Both the position numbers and the translations under genes were made by a program. The notes below the pieces were generated by a model that made no database searches, had not been told where the DNA came from, and was given only the letters and a program-made list of their open reading frames with translations. A stretch of 64,000 bases of DNA, taken from Deltaproteobacteria bacterium. Lineage in GTDB: Bacteria > JAGRBM01 > JAHCIT01. Of the stretch, positions 26,649 to 35,709 are shown in pieces (within the stretch, counting starts at the first letter, position 1; every line of letters starts with the position of its first letter). The DNA lies in assembly GCA_026129095.1 (NCBI GenBank), contig JAHCIT010000006.1, forward strand, positions 128,235 through 192,234, read 5' to 3'.

Positions 26649-29600
26649 TGTTCCCTGCCGGGAAGCGATCAGTTCCCGTATCCGCTCGTCGGACTTGCGG
26701 AGCCGTGCCGTGAGAACGGCAAAAACCCCGCGGGAAATCTCGGGCCGGTCGACGAGGATCTCGAAAAAATCCTCCTGCGTGATGCGAAGCGCGAGCAGCG
26801 GTTCGGTGGCCGCCACGGATGCCGAGCGCATGGCATTGTCCAGGATCGCCATCTCGCCGAAGCACTCGCCGGGACCGAGCTCGGCGAGGTCGTTCCCGCC
26901 CAGATAGACCCGGACCTTGCCGTGTACAATGAGGTACAGCGCATCGCCGGGATCGCCCGCCTCGAATACGGTCTGGCCCGCCTCGTAGGTGACGGCATGG
27001 GCCGCCTCTGCCAGGCCGACGAGATCATCTCCGGCGACCTGCTGGAACAGCGATACGCCCTTCAGGAACAGGACCCGTTCAAGAGTGGTAAGCATGCGGT
27101 ATGGACCTCCAGGCAGGCTGCGGGACTGATCGTGCTCGATCACCCGCCGGACGCGCCATTTCCGGGCGGCCTCCAGCAGGGAACCGGCCGAACTGCCGTC
27201 ACCGGCAGCGGCAAAATAGAGTTCTTCGATGACAAGCGGCGACAGGAAACTGTCATCTGCCGGCAACCCTGACTGCGCCGCACGGGGCAGGGAACGTACC
27301 CAGACAGCCGCCAGATATGGATCGCTGCCGCCCGTCAGGAACCGGCGTGCCGCCGCCTCATCCTCGGCAAACCGGGGATACCTGTCCCGAAGCGCCTCGT
27401 ATGCTTCACCGCGCGACTGGGGATCAATCAGCGGAACGATCCAGCTCCGGTCGTCCTGATCGAGCAGGTTGTCGAGTGCCTCAATGGCCGTGCCGGCACG
27501 GATGCGGTCGCCGCTCTCGATCCCGTACCGTATCCTCGATATCGATTCATAAGGATATTTCAGCCTGAGCAGGGAGAATACCCGCCGCCAGCAGAAGCGG
27601 ATCCGCTGCTCGACCGCTTCCGACAGGAGCCTGTCACCATCCTCCAGATACTGCATGCGGGACAGCCAGCGGCAGGCCGTTTCACCCTCCAGAGACAGAA
27701 GACGGTTGATCTCGGCCCGCGCCACCGGGAGTTTCCATCTTTCACGAAGACGCGCGACATGGTGGAGCACTTGGGTGCGGAGACTCTCGTCCGGTGTACC
27801 TGCAACATTCCACAGGATTTCGGCGGCGCCCGGCCGGTCAATCCGGCGGATGAGCTGCGGTATCCGGAGCCGCGTGTCGACCGGGAGGCTGTTATCCTGC
27901 AGTGCTCCGCCCAGTCCGTCCATCGCCGCCTCGCCATACCGTTCGATTGCCCCGGCAGCGACCGAACGCAGGTGGAAATCCCCCAGCGCGTCGATAAGGC
28001 GGGGAAGCAGTCTCGGATTGGCGAGTTTTCCGGCGGCAGCGAAAGCCTCCCGGCGGACGACGGTGGATGCGTCATCCATCAGTCCGAGCAACGAACGGCC
28101 GAAGGCCTTCACCTCCGATTCGCCGATGATCCGGGCAGCCCGGATTCTCTCGTTGTCGCCTCCCGACAGCAGCCGCCGGATGTGGTCGGCCGAGGCCAGG
28201 ACTCCCTCCAGTCCGGCATTCCGGATCAGGGAAACCACGGCGGCATCGATTTCACCGGGATCGCCTTTCAGAAAGATGCGGCCAAACCGCTCGATTGCCT
28301 CCTCGCTCCGCAAGGCACCATAGGCCGCGATGGCCGCAAGGCGGACTTCTGGATCGGGGTCATCCAGAAACGGTTCGACCCTTGCTGGCGGGACATCAGC
28401 CCCCTGTATCCGGCGAAGGGCGAATCCTCTCCGGGCGGGATCGCCCAGCAGGGATTCCAGCACAGGGCCCGCCTGCGCCGGCGCGATTTCCCTCAGTTCG
28501 TCCAGGGCGAAGCCGGCCTGGAAATCGTTTCCGGTCCTGATGCTCGCCGTCAGCTCGCGGATGATCTCGGGTGTCGCTGCCAGATGAATCTCCCCGGTTT
28601 CCAGCCGCCGCCGGGCGAGCGACTGGACCAGCGAATCGAGATACCGCTTCCGGAGGACCGCCACCGTCACGATCCACAGGGCGATGAGTGGCAGGGCCAC
28701 CCAGGCGAGCCGGACCGGGCCAAGACCCACGCCGATCGCGGCCACGAGGAGCCCGCCCACGCCGTAGCCCACCGGCTTCACGACGCCCTCGATCAGCGAT
28801 TTCAGCCGGGCCTTCACCTGCGGACCGAACGGATAGTACAGAAGCTGGATCGCCGAATCGTTGATCGTGAACTGGAATGCATTGTCGCTGAACTTGATGG
28901 CGGTCGCCGCCGCAAGGCTCCCTGCCGTGAGCCACAGCCAGAGGTTCCCCGCCCCCATGAGGACCGGCATCACGATCAGGCCCGCCGCCATGCCGAACGC
29001 CGCCAGCAGCCGGGACGAGACAAAAAACTGGAACACGAACGCCAGCGCGCCAGTGGCCCCGTTAAAGAGGGCGAAGTAGGCGGCCAGCTTCTCGCCCGTA
29101 TAGTGCTCCCGTGCGATCACCTTGAACTGGTAATCGCCGATGGTGGCGACCGTGTAGGTGACGATGAACAGCGCCACGATCCATCCGACATAGGCCGATC
29201 GCCAGAGGGCTGCTGCCGGGGCTGCTCCACTCACCCGCGTGGCCGGTGCGGCCCGGACAAACCGCCGGCCGGTCACGGTGATGGTCCAGGCGGTGAGCAC
29301 CAGCAGTCCGGCGATGATAAGCAGGATGGCGCTCGTGCCGGTCATGCCGACCACGGCTCCGACCGCGAGACCACAGAAGACGGTCCCGATCATCCGCCCG
29401 CTGCCAATCACGCCAAACAGCCGTTTGGCTTCCCTGGGGTCGTGCAAGTCGCCCGACAGGGTCCAGAACTGCACAAGCAGGAGATTCGAGCTGATCTCCA
29501 CGAACACGTACAGTCCCGCCACCGCCGGACGGAACCCGATCAGTTCGATCAGCGCCCAGGCCAGCCCGTATACGCCCGCGACGGCGAGCGCGAATCCGGC

Positions 29601-29873
29601 ATTGAGACGGTCCCGGCGGTACCGGTCCGCCACCGCGGCGTAAAGCGGCACCACTGCCGCTGATACTGCGGCATAGGCCACCGACATCCACGGGAGCCAT
29701 CGCGTCGGGTAGGTGTCGAGGAAAAGGGCGTCCCGGGCGGTCCTGCCGGCCGTGAAAATCACTCCGACCAGAAACAGGTACAGGAACAGCAATAGTGTCC
29801 GGGGGAGTTCTCCCGGCCGGATGTTGAGCCTTTCAGTCAGGCCGGAATGCGTACCCGGCGGGTGCTGGTTCAC
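26643..29873 (-). CDS. NTT/MFS-like transporter fused to HEAT repeats and a cyclic-nucleotide-binding domain
   Basis: The protein has 1076 residues. Residues about 25-430 form roughly twelve membrane helices resembling the Npt1/Npt2 (ATP:ADP antiporter-like) branch of the MFS (VIFTAGRTARDALFLDTYP, FWTLSGDLHDPREAKRLFG, FKFSDNAFQFTINDSAIQLL). Residues about 440-900 are alpha-helical HEAT-like repeats (DPDPEVRLAAIAAYGALRS). Residues 931-1065 are a cNMP-binding domain with the cassette GECFGEMAILDNAMRSASV, including the phosphate-binding arginine. The layout suggests transport gated by cAMP or c-di-GMP and by protein partners. It is the last gene of a minus-strand run. Confidence 0.85.
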   Translation of the reverse strand: MNQHPPGTHSGLTERLNIRPGELPRTLLLFLYLFLVGVIFTAGRTARDALFLDTYPTRWLPWMSVAYAAVSAAVVPLYAAVADRYRRDRLNAGFALAVAGVYGLAWALIELIGFRPAVAGLYVFVEISSNLLLVQFWTLSGDLHDPREAKRLFGVIGSGRMIGTVFCGLAVGAVVGMTGTSAILLIIAGLLVLTAWTITVTGRRFVRAAPATRVSGAAPAAALWRSAYVGWIVALFIVTYTVATIGDYQFKVIAREHYTGEKLAAYFALFNGATGALAFVFQFFVSSRLLAAFGMAAGLIVMPVLMGAGNLWLWLTAGSLAAATAIKFSDNAFQFTINDSAIQLLYYPFGPQVKARLKSLIEGVVKPVGYGVGGLLVAAIGVGLGPVRLAWVALPLIALWIVTVAVLRKRYLDSLVQSLARRRLETGEIHLAATPEIIRELTASIRTGNDFQAGFALDELREIAPAQAGPVLESLLGDPARRGFALRRIQGADVPPARVEPFLDDPDPEVRLAAIAAYGALRSEEAIERFGRIFLKGDPGEIDAAVVSLIRNAGLEGVLASADHIRRLLSGGDNERIRAARIIGESEVKAFGRSLLGLMDDASTVVRREAFAAAGKLANPRLLPRLIDALGDFHLRSVAAGAIERYGEAAMDGLGGALQDNSLPVDTRLRIPQLIRRIDRPGAAEILWNVAGTPDESLRTQVLHHVARLRERWKLPVARAEINRLLSLEGETACRWLSRMQYLEDGDRLLSEAVEQRIRFCWRRVFSLLRLKYPYESISRIRYGIESGDRIRAGTAIEALDNLLDQDDRSWIVPLIDPQSRGEAYEALRDRYPRFAEDEAAARRFLTGGSDPYLAAVWVRSLPRAAQSGLPADDSFLSPLVIEELYFAAAGDGSSAGSLLEAARKWRVRRVIEHDQSRSLPGGPYRMLTTLERVLFLKGVSLFQQVAGDDLVGLAEAAHAVTYEAGQTVFEAGDPGDALYLIVHGKVRVYLGGNDLAELGPGECFGEMAILDNAMRSASVAATEPLLALRITQEDFFEILVDRPEISRGVFAVLTARLRKSDERIRELIASRQGTG

Positions 29874-29921
29874 GAGGGTTCAGGCTAGGAGGTTTGCCAC
29901 GGGTCGCCAATGACCGGCGTC

Positions 29922-31049
29922 CTATTCCCCGACCCGGTTCCTGCCCGCGTTCTTGGCCCGGTAGAGTCCCTGATCGGCCAGTTCCAGAAGTGCCTCCGGA
30001 TCGTTGTGCTCACCCGTATGCTGGGCGACCCCGAGGCTGATGGTCTGGCGCAGTTCAAGGCCGTTCTGGCTGAAGACCGTCTCCTCGACAGCCCTGCGGA
30101 GACGCTCGGCGAGGCGGCGGCCGCCAGTGATGTCAGTTGAGGGAAGCAGGATGACAAACTCCTCGCCGCCGTACCGGGCGAACACATCGCCCGTCCGGAG
30201 GAGTGGACGGATCACCTGCGATACCCCTTTCAGGATTTCGTCCCCCGTCCGGTGGCCGAATTCGTCATTGACCCGCTTGAAGTGGTCCAGGTCCAGCATG
30301 ATCAGGCTGAGCGGCTGCCGGTGCCGTCCGGCGAGGCGGAACTGCTCCTCCAACCGCTCGCTGAAGTAGCGCCGGTTCCCGGCCCCTGTCAGGGGATCAT
30401 AGTGCGCCGAACGCTTGAGGATCTCATTCTGGTCAAGGATCTGCTTTTGCGCGTCGTATTCCCGGTGGCGATGGAGTTCGAGAACATGCATGCCGGCAAC
30501 GGCCAGCCCGAAAAGGACCGGCATCGGCTCGTTCGCCTGCAGAATCTGGTACACTGTAAACGGGTTTGGCCAGAAGATCTGCGGTATGAGATTGGCGCAA
30601 AGCATGGCCGCAAAGTAGAGAAAATTGTCGCGGGCGCCGCCCGGCATCATGATCATCCAGCCGAGGAAGACGGCCGCCGTGTGCCCGGCTGCGGCTCCCA
30701 TGACGCCGCTCGTGATGTAGATCCAGCGGTCATAGCCAAGCAGCATCAGCAGCATCATCACCAGTCCCCAGCGCCGGGACTGGAACTGTCCCAGCGGAAC
30801 GGTGCTGGCCCGCCAGGCGAGCAGGAAGAAGCAGGCCGATATCGCAATCCGGTACAGGGTTGCCTTGTCGTGCCCCGCAGACGGGATTTCAGGATAAAGG
30901 AATCGCCCGGTCAGTGCGATGAACAGGTAGCCAACGCCACCGATGGCCGAAAAAATGCGGAACCGCTCCTGCGCCACTCGGCGGGAGTAGTCATCGAACG
31001 TGGAGGGTAGGTCGTCCCCCTCCGGGACGATTTCGCCAGTCGGGACCAT
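29922..31049 (-). CDS. Membrane diguanylate cyclase
   Basis: The 375-residue protein starts at ATG 31049; upstream in-frame sequence overlaps the preceding gene. Residues about 30-190 hold several membrane helices. A short coiled coil precedes the GGDEF domain (HYDPLTGAGNRRYFSERL, MLDLDHFKRVND). The active site is GGEEF and the product-inhibition site RxxD (RTGD) lies five residues before it, so feedback control by c-di-GMP is expected. It makes c-di-GMP from two GTP. It sits 48 bp upstream of the transporter-HEAT-cNMP gene, so a nucleotide second messenger could feed that domain. Confidence 0.9.
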   Translation of the reverse strand: MVPTGEIVPEGDDLPSTFDDYSRRVAQERFRIFSAIGGVGYLFIALTGRFLYPEIPSAGHDKATLYRIAISACFFLLAWRASTVPLGQFQSRRWGLVMMLLMLLGYDRWIYITSGVMGAAAGHTAAVFLGWMIMMPGGARDNFLYFAAMLCANLIPQIFWPNPFTVYQILQANEPMPVLFGLAVAGMHVLELHRHREYDAQKQILDQNEILKRSAHYDPLTGAGNRRYFSERLEEQFRLAGRHRQPLSLIMLDLDHFKRVNDEFGHRTGDEILKGVSQVIRPLLRTGDVFARYGGEEFVILLPSTDITGGRRLAERLRRAVEETVFSQNGLELRQTISLGVAQHTGEHNDPEALLELADQGLYRAKNAGRNRVGE

Positions 31050-31092
31050 TCGGTTTGGAGAAACTGTAACCGGTTCCGGTGCAGGGCTCCAG

Positions 31093-31563
31093 CTATTTCT
31101 GCGTATCCCCGCCGTACCGGTGCAGGCGCGGGAAGTTGAGCACATGCACCAGAACCCCGGCACCGAGATAGGGAAGGAACAGGGGGAAGTTCCCGGCAAG
31201 AATCATCATGACAAACCCCATGAGAACCCCGGCCTCGCCAAGCCCCCAGCTGACGGCAAGCACCATTTTGCCTGTCTTCACCTGCTCCTCCGGAGTCTGG
31301 TGCAGGGCCCTGACCTTCTCGGGTGACTTGAGATAACGCGGAAGGGCCAGCGCCAGCAGCCAGAGCACAAGGGCTGACACGTTGAGCGTTGACTGCACCG
31401 CGGGAGCCAGCCGGACTTCCGTACCCGCCAGTCCCTGGCTGACCACAAACCAGCCCACTACGGCAAAAAGAAGCATGCTGGAGAGGATTGCTCCCCAGAG
31501 GATGATCTCGACATTCGGCTGCATTGCCGGGATGGGGCTTCCGGGACGATGCCTGTCGTTCAT
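31093..31563 (-). CDS. Four-helix membrane protein of unknown function
   Basis: The 156-residue reading has four hydrophobic segments (VEIILWGAILSSMLLFAVVG, ALVLWLLALALPRYL, SWGLGEAGVLMGFVMMILA, LFLPYLGAGVLVHVLNF) and a cytoplasm-like polar loop between helices two and three (SPEKVRALHQTPEEQVKTG). No catalytic motif is seen. It lies 12 bp downstream of the small anchored protein gene and 43 bp upstream of the diguanylate cyclase gene, in the same run. Confidence 0.7.
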   Translation of the reverse strand: MNDRHRPGSPIPAMQPNVEIILWGAILSSMLLFAVVGWFVVSQGLAGTEVRLAPAVQSTLNVSALVLWLLALALPRYLKSPEKVRALHQTPEEQVKTGKMVLAVSWGLGEAGVLMGFVMMILAGNFPLFLPYLGAGVLVHVLNFPRLHRYGGDTQK

Positions 31564-31575
31564 GGGACCCGCCTC

Positions 31576-31926
31576 TCAGCGTTTTTTCCGGTTCAGGGGT
31601 CTTCCGTCTTCGTCCAGCGGCTCGAACAGCCCTATGAACTGCTGCACCCGGGCCTCGAGCCCGGTCTCCCGGTAGATGGCGCTCACCTGCCGCACCGTAA
31701 CCCGGGCGAGGAGTTCCTGCGGGATGGCGAGGTTCGACACTTCCTTCAGCTCACGGGCTGCACCGTCGGAATCGCCTTCCGTGTAAAGCCGCCGCGCCCG
31801 GTCGAGCTTGCGGTTGATCACCGCCTCGGCCAGCCGGTGCCGGAATATCCAGTAACCCGCCGTCGCCGCCACGAGGCCGGCAGCGAATGCGGCACCCATC
31901 ACACTCCACGAGCAGGTTCCCGTCAT
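31576..31926 (-). CDS. Small membrane-anchored protein of unknown function
   Basis: This 116-residue reading has one N-terminal hydrophobic helix (VMGAAFAAGLVAATAGYWIF) and a helical, charged tail with a TPR-like unit (DRARRLYTEGDSDGAARELK). The C-terminus is basic (NRKKR). It sits 42 bp after the upstream MacB-type permease gene and 12 bp before the four-helix protein. An adaptor role is possible, but nothing specific is recognised. Confidence 0.62.
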   Translation of the reverse strand: MTGTCSWSVMGAAFAAGLVAATAGYWIFRHRLAEAVINRKLDRARRLYTEGDSDGAARELKEVSNLAIPQELLARVTVRQVSAIYRETGLEARVQQFIGLFEPLDEDGRPLNRKKR

Positions 31927-31968
31927 GGCGTCCTTATATCACATGCTGCAGAAGCAGTAACAGCAGTC

Positions 31969-33174
31969 CTACTCGTACCGCAGTGCCTCGATCGGATCGA
32001 GCGATGCGGCCTCCCTCGCCGGATAGACGCCCGATATGAGGCCGACGGCGATGGAAAATCCGAGCGCAAGCGCCACATGGCCCGCCGACATGGTCGCCGG
32101 AAATGCAGGTGCTGCCAGCGCGAGAATGCCTATACCGATGCCACCCACCATAACGCCGATCAGTCCGCCCACGCCGCTGATGGTGGCGGCTTCGATCACG
32201 AACTGGATCATGATATCGCGCCGGGATGCACCGACCGCCTTCCGGACGCCGATCTCCCGGGTCCGCTCGGTGACTGACACCAGCATGATGTTCATGATCC
32301 CGATGCCGCCGACGATGAGCGAGATCGAAGCGACTCCCGCCAGCAGGTAGGTGAGCACCTTCATCACGCGATCCATTGCGCCCAGGATCGCATCCTGCGT
32401 CGTGATCGTGAAATCCTCCTTGTTGCGGTGCCGGTCCATGAGCACCCGGCGGATATCCTCGATCGCCGTGGGCATCATCTCCTTGGACGCCGCCTTGGCA
32501 AATATCTGCGTGACCGAATCGGTCTTGAAGACGGTCATCGCCGCACCGACTGGAATAAGTGCGATCTCGTCCATGTCGAATCCGAGGGATGTTCCCTTGG
32601 GCTGCATGATTCCGATCACCCGGAACTTGGTCTCTCCGATCTTGATGAACTGTCCGAGCACCTGCCCGGTGCCGAACAGTTCCTGGGCCAGCTTGTAGCC
32701 GATCGCCACGTAGTTCCGGCCGGCATCCACCTCCTCCTTCGTGAAAAACCGGCCCTGCGCCACATAAAAATCGCGGATGTCGGGATAGTCCTCGCTCGCG
32801 CCGACGATCCGTGTCGTCCGGCCCCGGTTTTCCACTTTGACGTCGGTTGACGAAAAGATGATCGGCGTGGACTTGATCACCGAACGGGTCCGCTGGGTGA
32901 GCGCCCACGAATCCTCAAGGGTCAGCTTTTCCGGCGCAAGCCCTGTCACCGGAGGCCCGCCGGTTGTCTCGCGCTTACCCGGAGAAATGATGATCAGGTT
33001 CGTCCCCAGGTTGGCGAACTTCTCCTGGACAAAGATCCGCGCCCCGTCGCCGAGGGAGACGAGCCACAGGACGCTGGTGACGCCAATAATGACGCCGAGC
33101 ATGTTGAGTCCTGACCGGAGCCGGTTCGACGTGATCGAATCGGTCGCCATGTTCACGCTCTCGAAAATGTCCAC
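31969..33174 (-). CDS. MacB/FtsX-type ABC transporter permease
   Basis: This 401-residue permease has an N-terminal helix (LRSGLNMLGVIIGVTSVLWLV), a large periplasmic MacB-PCD domain (about 45-270) and three C-terminal helices (VLTYLLAGVASISLIVGGIG onward) with the conserved TREIGVRKAVGASRRDIM coupling stretch. The C-terminus LDPIEALRYE is typical. Such permeases work as mechanotransmitters that move lipoproteins, peptides or lipids from the outer leaflet of the inner membrane. It lies 20 bp downstream of a close paralog. No ATPase gene is found in the run. Confidence 0.9.
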   Translation of the reverse strand: MDIFESVNMATDSITSNRLRSGLNMLGVIIGVTSVLWLVSLGDGARIFVQEKFANLGTNLIIISPGKRETTGGPPVTGLAPEKLTLEDSWALTQRTRSVIKSTPIIFSSTDVKVENRGRTTRIVGASEDYPDIRDFYVAQGRFFTKEEVDAGRNYVAIGYKLAQELFGTGQVLGQFIKIGETKFRVIGIMQPKGTSLGFDMDEIALIPVGAAMTVFKTDSVTQIFAKAASKEMMPTAIEDIRRVLMDRHRNKEDFTITTQDAILGAMDRVMKVLTYLLAGVASISLIVGGIGIMNIMLVSVTERTREIGVRKAVGASRRDIMIQFVIEAATISGVGGLIGVMVGGIGIGILALAAPAFPATMSAGHVALALGFSIAVGLISGVYPAREAASLDPIEALRYE

Positions 33175-33194
33175 CGTCCGCGATACTCCGTCCG

Positions 33195-34403
33195 CTATTC
33201 GTATCTCAGGGCTTCAACGGGGTCTTTCGCCGCCGCCGACCAGGCCGGATAAACCCCGGCGATAACTCCGATGGCCCCCGTGAAGCCCATCGCCAGCGTC
33301 ACGTTCCAGACGCTGACCTGAACGGGAAGCCCCGGTATGTACAGGAAGAACGCACCCACCACCAGCGCGGCGCCTGCCAGTCCGATCAGGCCGCCCACGG
33401 CCGAAACGGTCATCGATTCGACCAGGAACTGCATGAGAATATCCCGGCGTGAGGCTCCCACTGCCTTGCGAAGCCCGATCTCCAGTGTCCGGCGCTTCAC
33501 CGAAACGAGCATGATGTTCATGATCCCGACTCCGCCCACCAGCAGGGATATCGAGGCGATGCCGAACAGGACGTAGGTGAGGTAGCGGGTAATCTCGTCC
33601 AGCCGGTCGATCATGTCCTTCTGGGTATCGATCGTGAAGTCTTCCTTGCCGTCATGGCGTTCCATCAGCACCCGCCGGATATCGGCCGCCGCCCGGTCAA
33701 TAGCGGCCGCCGAACTGGACCGTGCGCTCGCCTGGATCGACATGATCTTGTCGGTCTGGAAAATCCGCATCGCCGCCCGCACCGGTACCAGCACCAGATC
33801 GTCCATGTCGAAACCCATGTGCTCGCCCTTGGGCTCCATCAGGCCGATTACCCGGAACTTCACGTCGCCCACCTTGACGTGCTCGCCCAGGGGATTGCGC
33901 CGGCCGAACAGCTCGCGAGCGGCCGTCTGGCCGAGCAGGACGAAATTTCTTCCGGAGTCCGACTCCGCCTTGTTGAAGAACCGCCCCACGGACGGACCGA
34001 AATCCCTGACTGCCGGCCAGTGCTCGTTGGCCCCGATCACGAACAGGTTGCGCGACCGGTTGCCGTATTTGACCTCGACGGCGCCGATCACGATCGGCGT
34101 CACGCCGCTCAGGGACGGGACGCGCATCAGCATGTCGGAATCCTCGATGGTTAGCTGCTCCGGCGTGGAGGCGATGATCGGCGGGCCGCCCCGGGTCTCA
34201 AACTTGCCCGGCGTCACGATGATGAGATTGGTTCCGACGCCCGAAAACTCGTTGATGACGAACTGGCGGGCGCCTTCACCGATGGAGATGAGCAGGATAA
34301 CGCTCATCACGCCAACGATGATGCCAAGCATGTTGAGCAGCGACCGCCCCTTGTTCGCAGACAGGGACTGGGTAGCCATCGAGAAGGATTCGAATACGTC
34401 CAC
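33195..34403 (-). CDS. MacB/FtsX-type ABC transporter permease (paralog)
   Basis: The 402-residue paralog of the following permease has a matching N-terminus (VDVFESFSMATQSLSANKG against MDIFESVNMATDSITSNR), which supports GTG 34403 as start. The helix LLNMLGIIVGVMSVILLISI, periplasmic domain, VKRRTLEIGLRKAVGASRRD and AAKDPVEALRYE are all family-typical. Two similar permeases in tandem suggest a heterodimer. It is 22 bp downstream of the BtrH-like gene. Confidence 0.9.
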   Translation of the reverse strand: MDVFESFSMATQSLSANKGRSLLNMLGIIVGVMSVILLISIGEGARQFVINEFSGVGTNLIIVTPGKFETRGGPPIIASTPEQLTIEDSDMLMRVPSLSGVTPIVIGAVEVKYGNRSRNLFVIGANEHWPAVRDFGPSVGRFFNKAESDSGRNFVLLGQTAARELFGRRNPLGEHVKVGDVKFRVIGLMEPKGEHMGFDMDDLVLVPVRAAMRIFQTDKIMSIQASARSSSAAAIDRAAADIRRVLMERHDGKEDFTIDTQKDMIDRLDEITRYLTYVLFGIASISLLVGGVGIMNIMLVSVKRRTLEIGLRKAVGASRRDILMQFLVESMTVSAVGGLIGLAGAALVVGAFFLYIPGLPVQVSVWNVTLAMGFTGAIGVIAGVYPAWSAAAKDPVEALRYE

Positions 34404-34425
34404 TTCCGGTCCGGCTCTCCCCCGC

Positions 34426-35418
34426 CTACCCAAGCCGCTGGCGGGCGGTTTCAAAAATGCGGGCCTCGCTCTCGTGAATCGACCGGAGCATTCCCGCCGC
34501 CTCGGCAAGGAGCGCTTCCGGACTGGCGCCTTCCAGCGCGGAGACAGTCTTGAACACCCCGGACAGCCGGGTCCACTGGGCCGCGACTTCACTCATCTCT
34601 GCGGAAAGCCCCGCCAGTTCCGGCACCAGACACCCGGCCTCCTCAAGGAAATCCGCATACATCTTCCGGAATGCTCCGCCGCCAGTCCCGCGCTTTTCGA
34701 TAATCTGGTAGGCGAAACGGGCCGACCACGAAAGGTCCGGGATCGCCGCCCACCCCGGAAGATCTGCCGCAGCCCGCTCCATGGCCGCCAGGCTGTCCGG
34801 ATGCCTGGGGTCCAGGAGCATCTCCGCCTGCGCCCGCACCGCCTCGCGCACGGGGCCGCTCCAGTCCGGCGGCGGATCCGGAAAGGCGATCTCGAACCAC
34901 GGGCTTCCGGCACCCATCGACGGCTGCGCCCTGGAACCACGGGCGCGGGCGAGCGATTCGAGCGGTTCCTCCTGTACCTCGTCGAACTCCGAATCGCTGA
35001 TCACGGCCGACTGTTTTTCCTCGTCGTAACCGAACACCACGATCTTGTGGGCGTTGAAGTGGGTCTTCGACTGGAAATAGCCAAGATCGAAGATATCGCA
35101 GTTCACGATCACCGGATGCCCATGGTCCAGTTCGTCACGCACCGGTTTCCACGGATCGCCGTCGGTGCAAACACGCAGCTTCCATTTCGCCCCGGAACGC
35201 CGGAGGAAGTCCTGCTCAAGCGAGTGATTTCGGGGGAAAAATGCCCGTGAGGGGCTCATGCCGGGCAGCACCACATACCGGAACGCAAGGCCCGCGCCGA
35301 GTCCGAGACAAAACGGTTCGGACAGTTTGAGGCCCCAGAACCGGCAGACGTTGGACAGCGCCGTCGAACCGCAGTGGTTGCCAGGGTGATGAACGTAGTT
35401 CCCGATGACTTTCCGCAA
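34426..35418 (-). CDS. BtrH N-terminal / DUF4872-like protein
   Basis: The 330-residue protein resembles the BtrH_N plus DUF4872 architecture (PF14399, PF16169). Near the N-terminus HHPGNHCGSTALSNVCRFWG holds the presumed nucleophile Cys16, and NAHKIVVFGYDEEKQSAVI holds a candidate histidine around residue 120. BtrH of butirosin synthesis is a cysteine acyltransferase that moves an acyl chain from a carrier protein to an aminoglycoside. Here no carrier protein or natural-product cluster is visible. Instead it leads two MacB-type permeases, so acyl transfer or amide chemistry on an exported lipid or peptide is a reasonable guess. Confidence 0.72.
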   Translation of the reverse strand: MRKVIGNYVHHPGNHCGSTALSNVCRFWGLKLSEPFCLGLGAGLAFRYVVLPGMSPSRAFFPRNHSLEQDFLRRSGAKWKLRVCTDGDPWKPVRDELDHGHPVIVNCDIFDLGYFQSKTHFNAHKIVVFGYDEEKQSAVISDSEFDEVQEEPLESLARARGSRAQPSMGAGSPWFEIAFPDPPPDWSGPVREAVRAQAEMLLDPRHPDSLAAMERAAADLPGWAAIPDLSWSARFAYQIIEKRGTGGGAFRKMYADFLEEAGCLVPELAGLSAEMSEVAAQWTRLSGVFKTVSALEGASPEALLAEAAGMLRSIHESEARIFETARQRLG

Positions 35419-35500
35419 CGGTTTTCCGGCCTCCGGAGGCAGTCTAGCGGCCCTTGACGGGGCTTCCCAATACGAAACGCTTTGCGCCGGCTGCCCGCTC

Positions 35501-35506
35501 TTGACA
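35501..35506 (+). promoter_or_regulatory. Candidate -35 element upstream of tRNA-Ala
   Basis: A perfect TTGACA lies 81 bp before the tRNA gene. No good -10 box is evident at 16-18 bp (CATCTT at 17), so this is tentative. Confidence 0.2.
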
Positions 35507-35587
35507 GACGGGACGCACTATTTCATCTTGCGCCCCGGCCGGAGGCACCTGTTCAAAGGTTCCTCCCGGTTCTCCCGCGTTAACGAT

Positions 35588-35664
35588 GGGGCTGTAGCTC
35601 AGTTTGGGAGAGCGCCACAATGGCATTGTGGAGGTCGTCGGTTCGATCCCGATCAGCTCCACCA
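35588..35664 (+). tRNA. tRNA-Ala (anticodon GGC)
   Basis: A 77-nt cloverleaf: acceptor GGGGCTG pairs with CAGCTCC (one G-T), D-arm GCTC/GAGC, anticodon stem CCACA/TGTGG with loop ATGGCAT, and T-loop TTCGATC. The anticodon GGC reads the GCC and GCT alanine codons. The 3' CCA is encoded in DNA. Confidence 0.93.
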
Positions 35665-35709
35665 TCCTCTGATTATGTTTCTGGCCAGCCCCTCAGATAC
35701 ACTTTGCCC

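Noticed and set aside
34404-34592. 63-residue extension of the first MacB-type permease
   Set aside because: It overlaps the BtrH-like coding sequence and is unlike the paralog, which starts exactly at the position matching GTG 34403.
35620-35709. N-terminal extension of the ABHD18-like hydrolase
   Set aside because: It would translate part of tRNA-Ala; ATG 35710 fits the family start.
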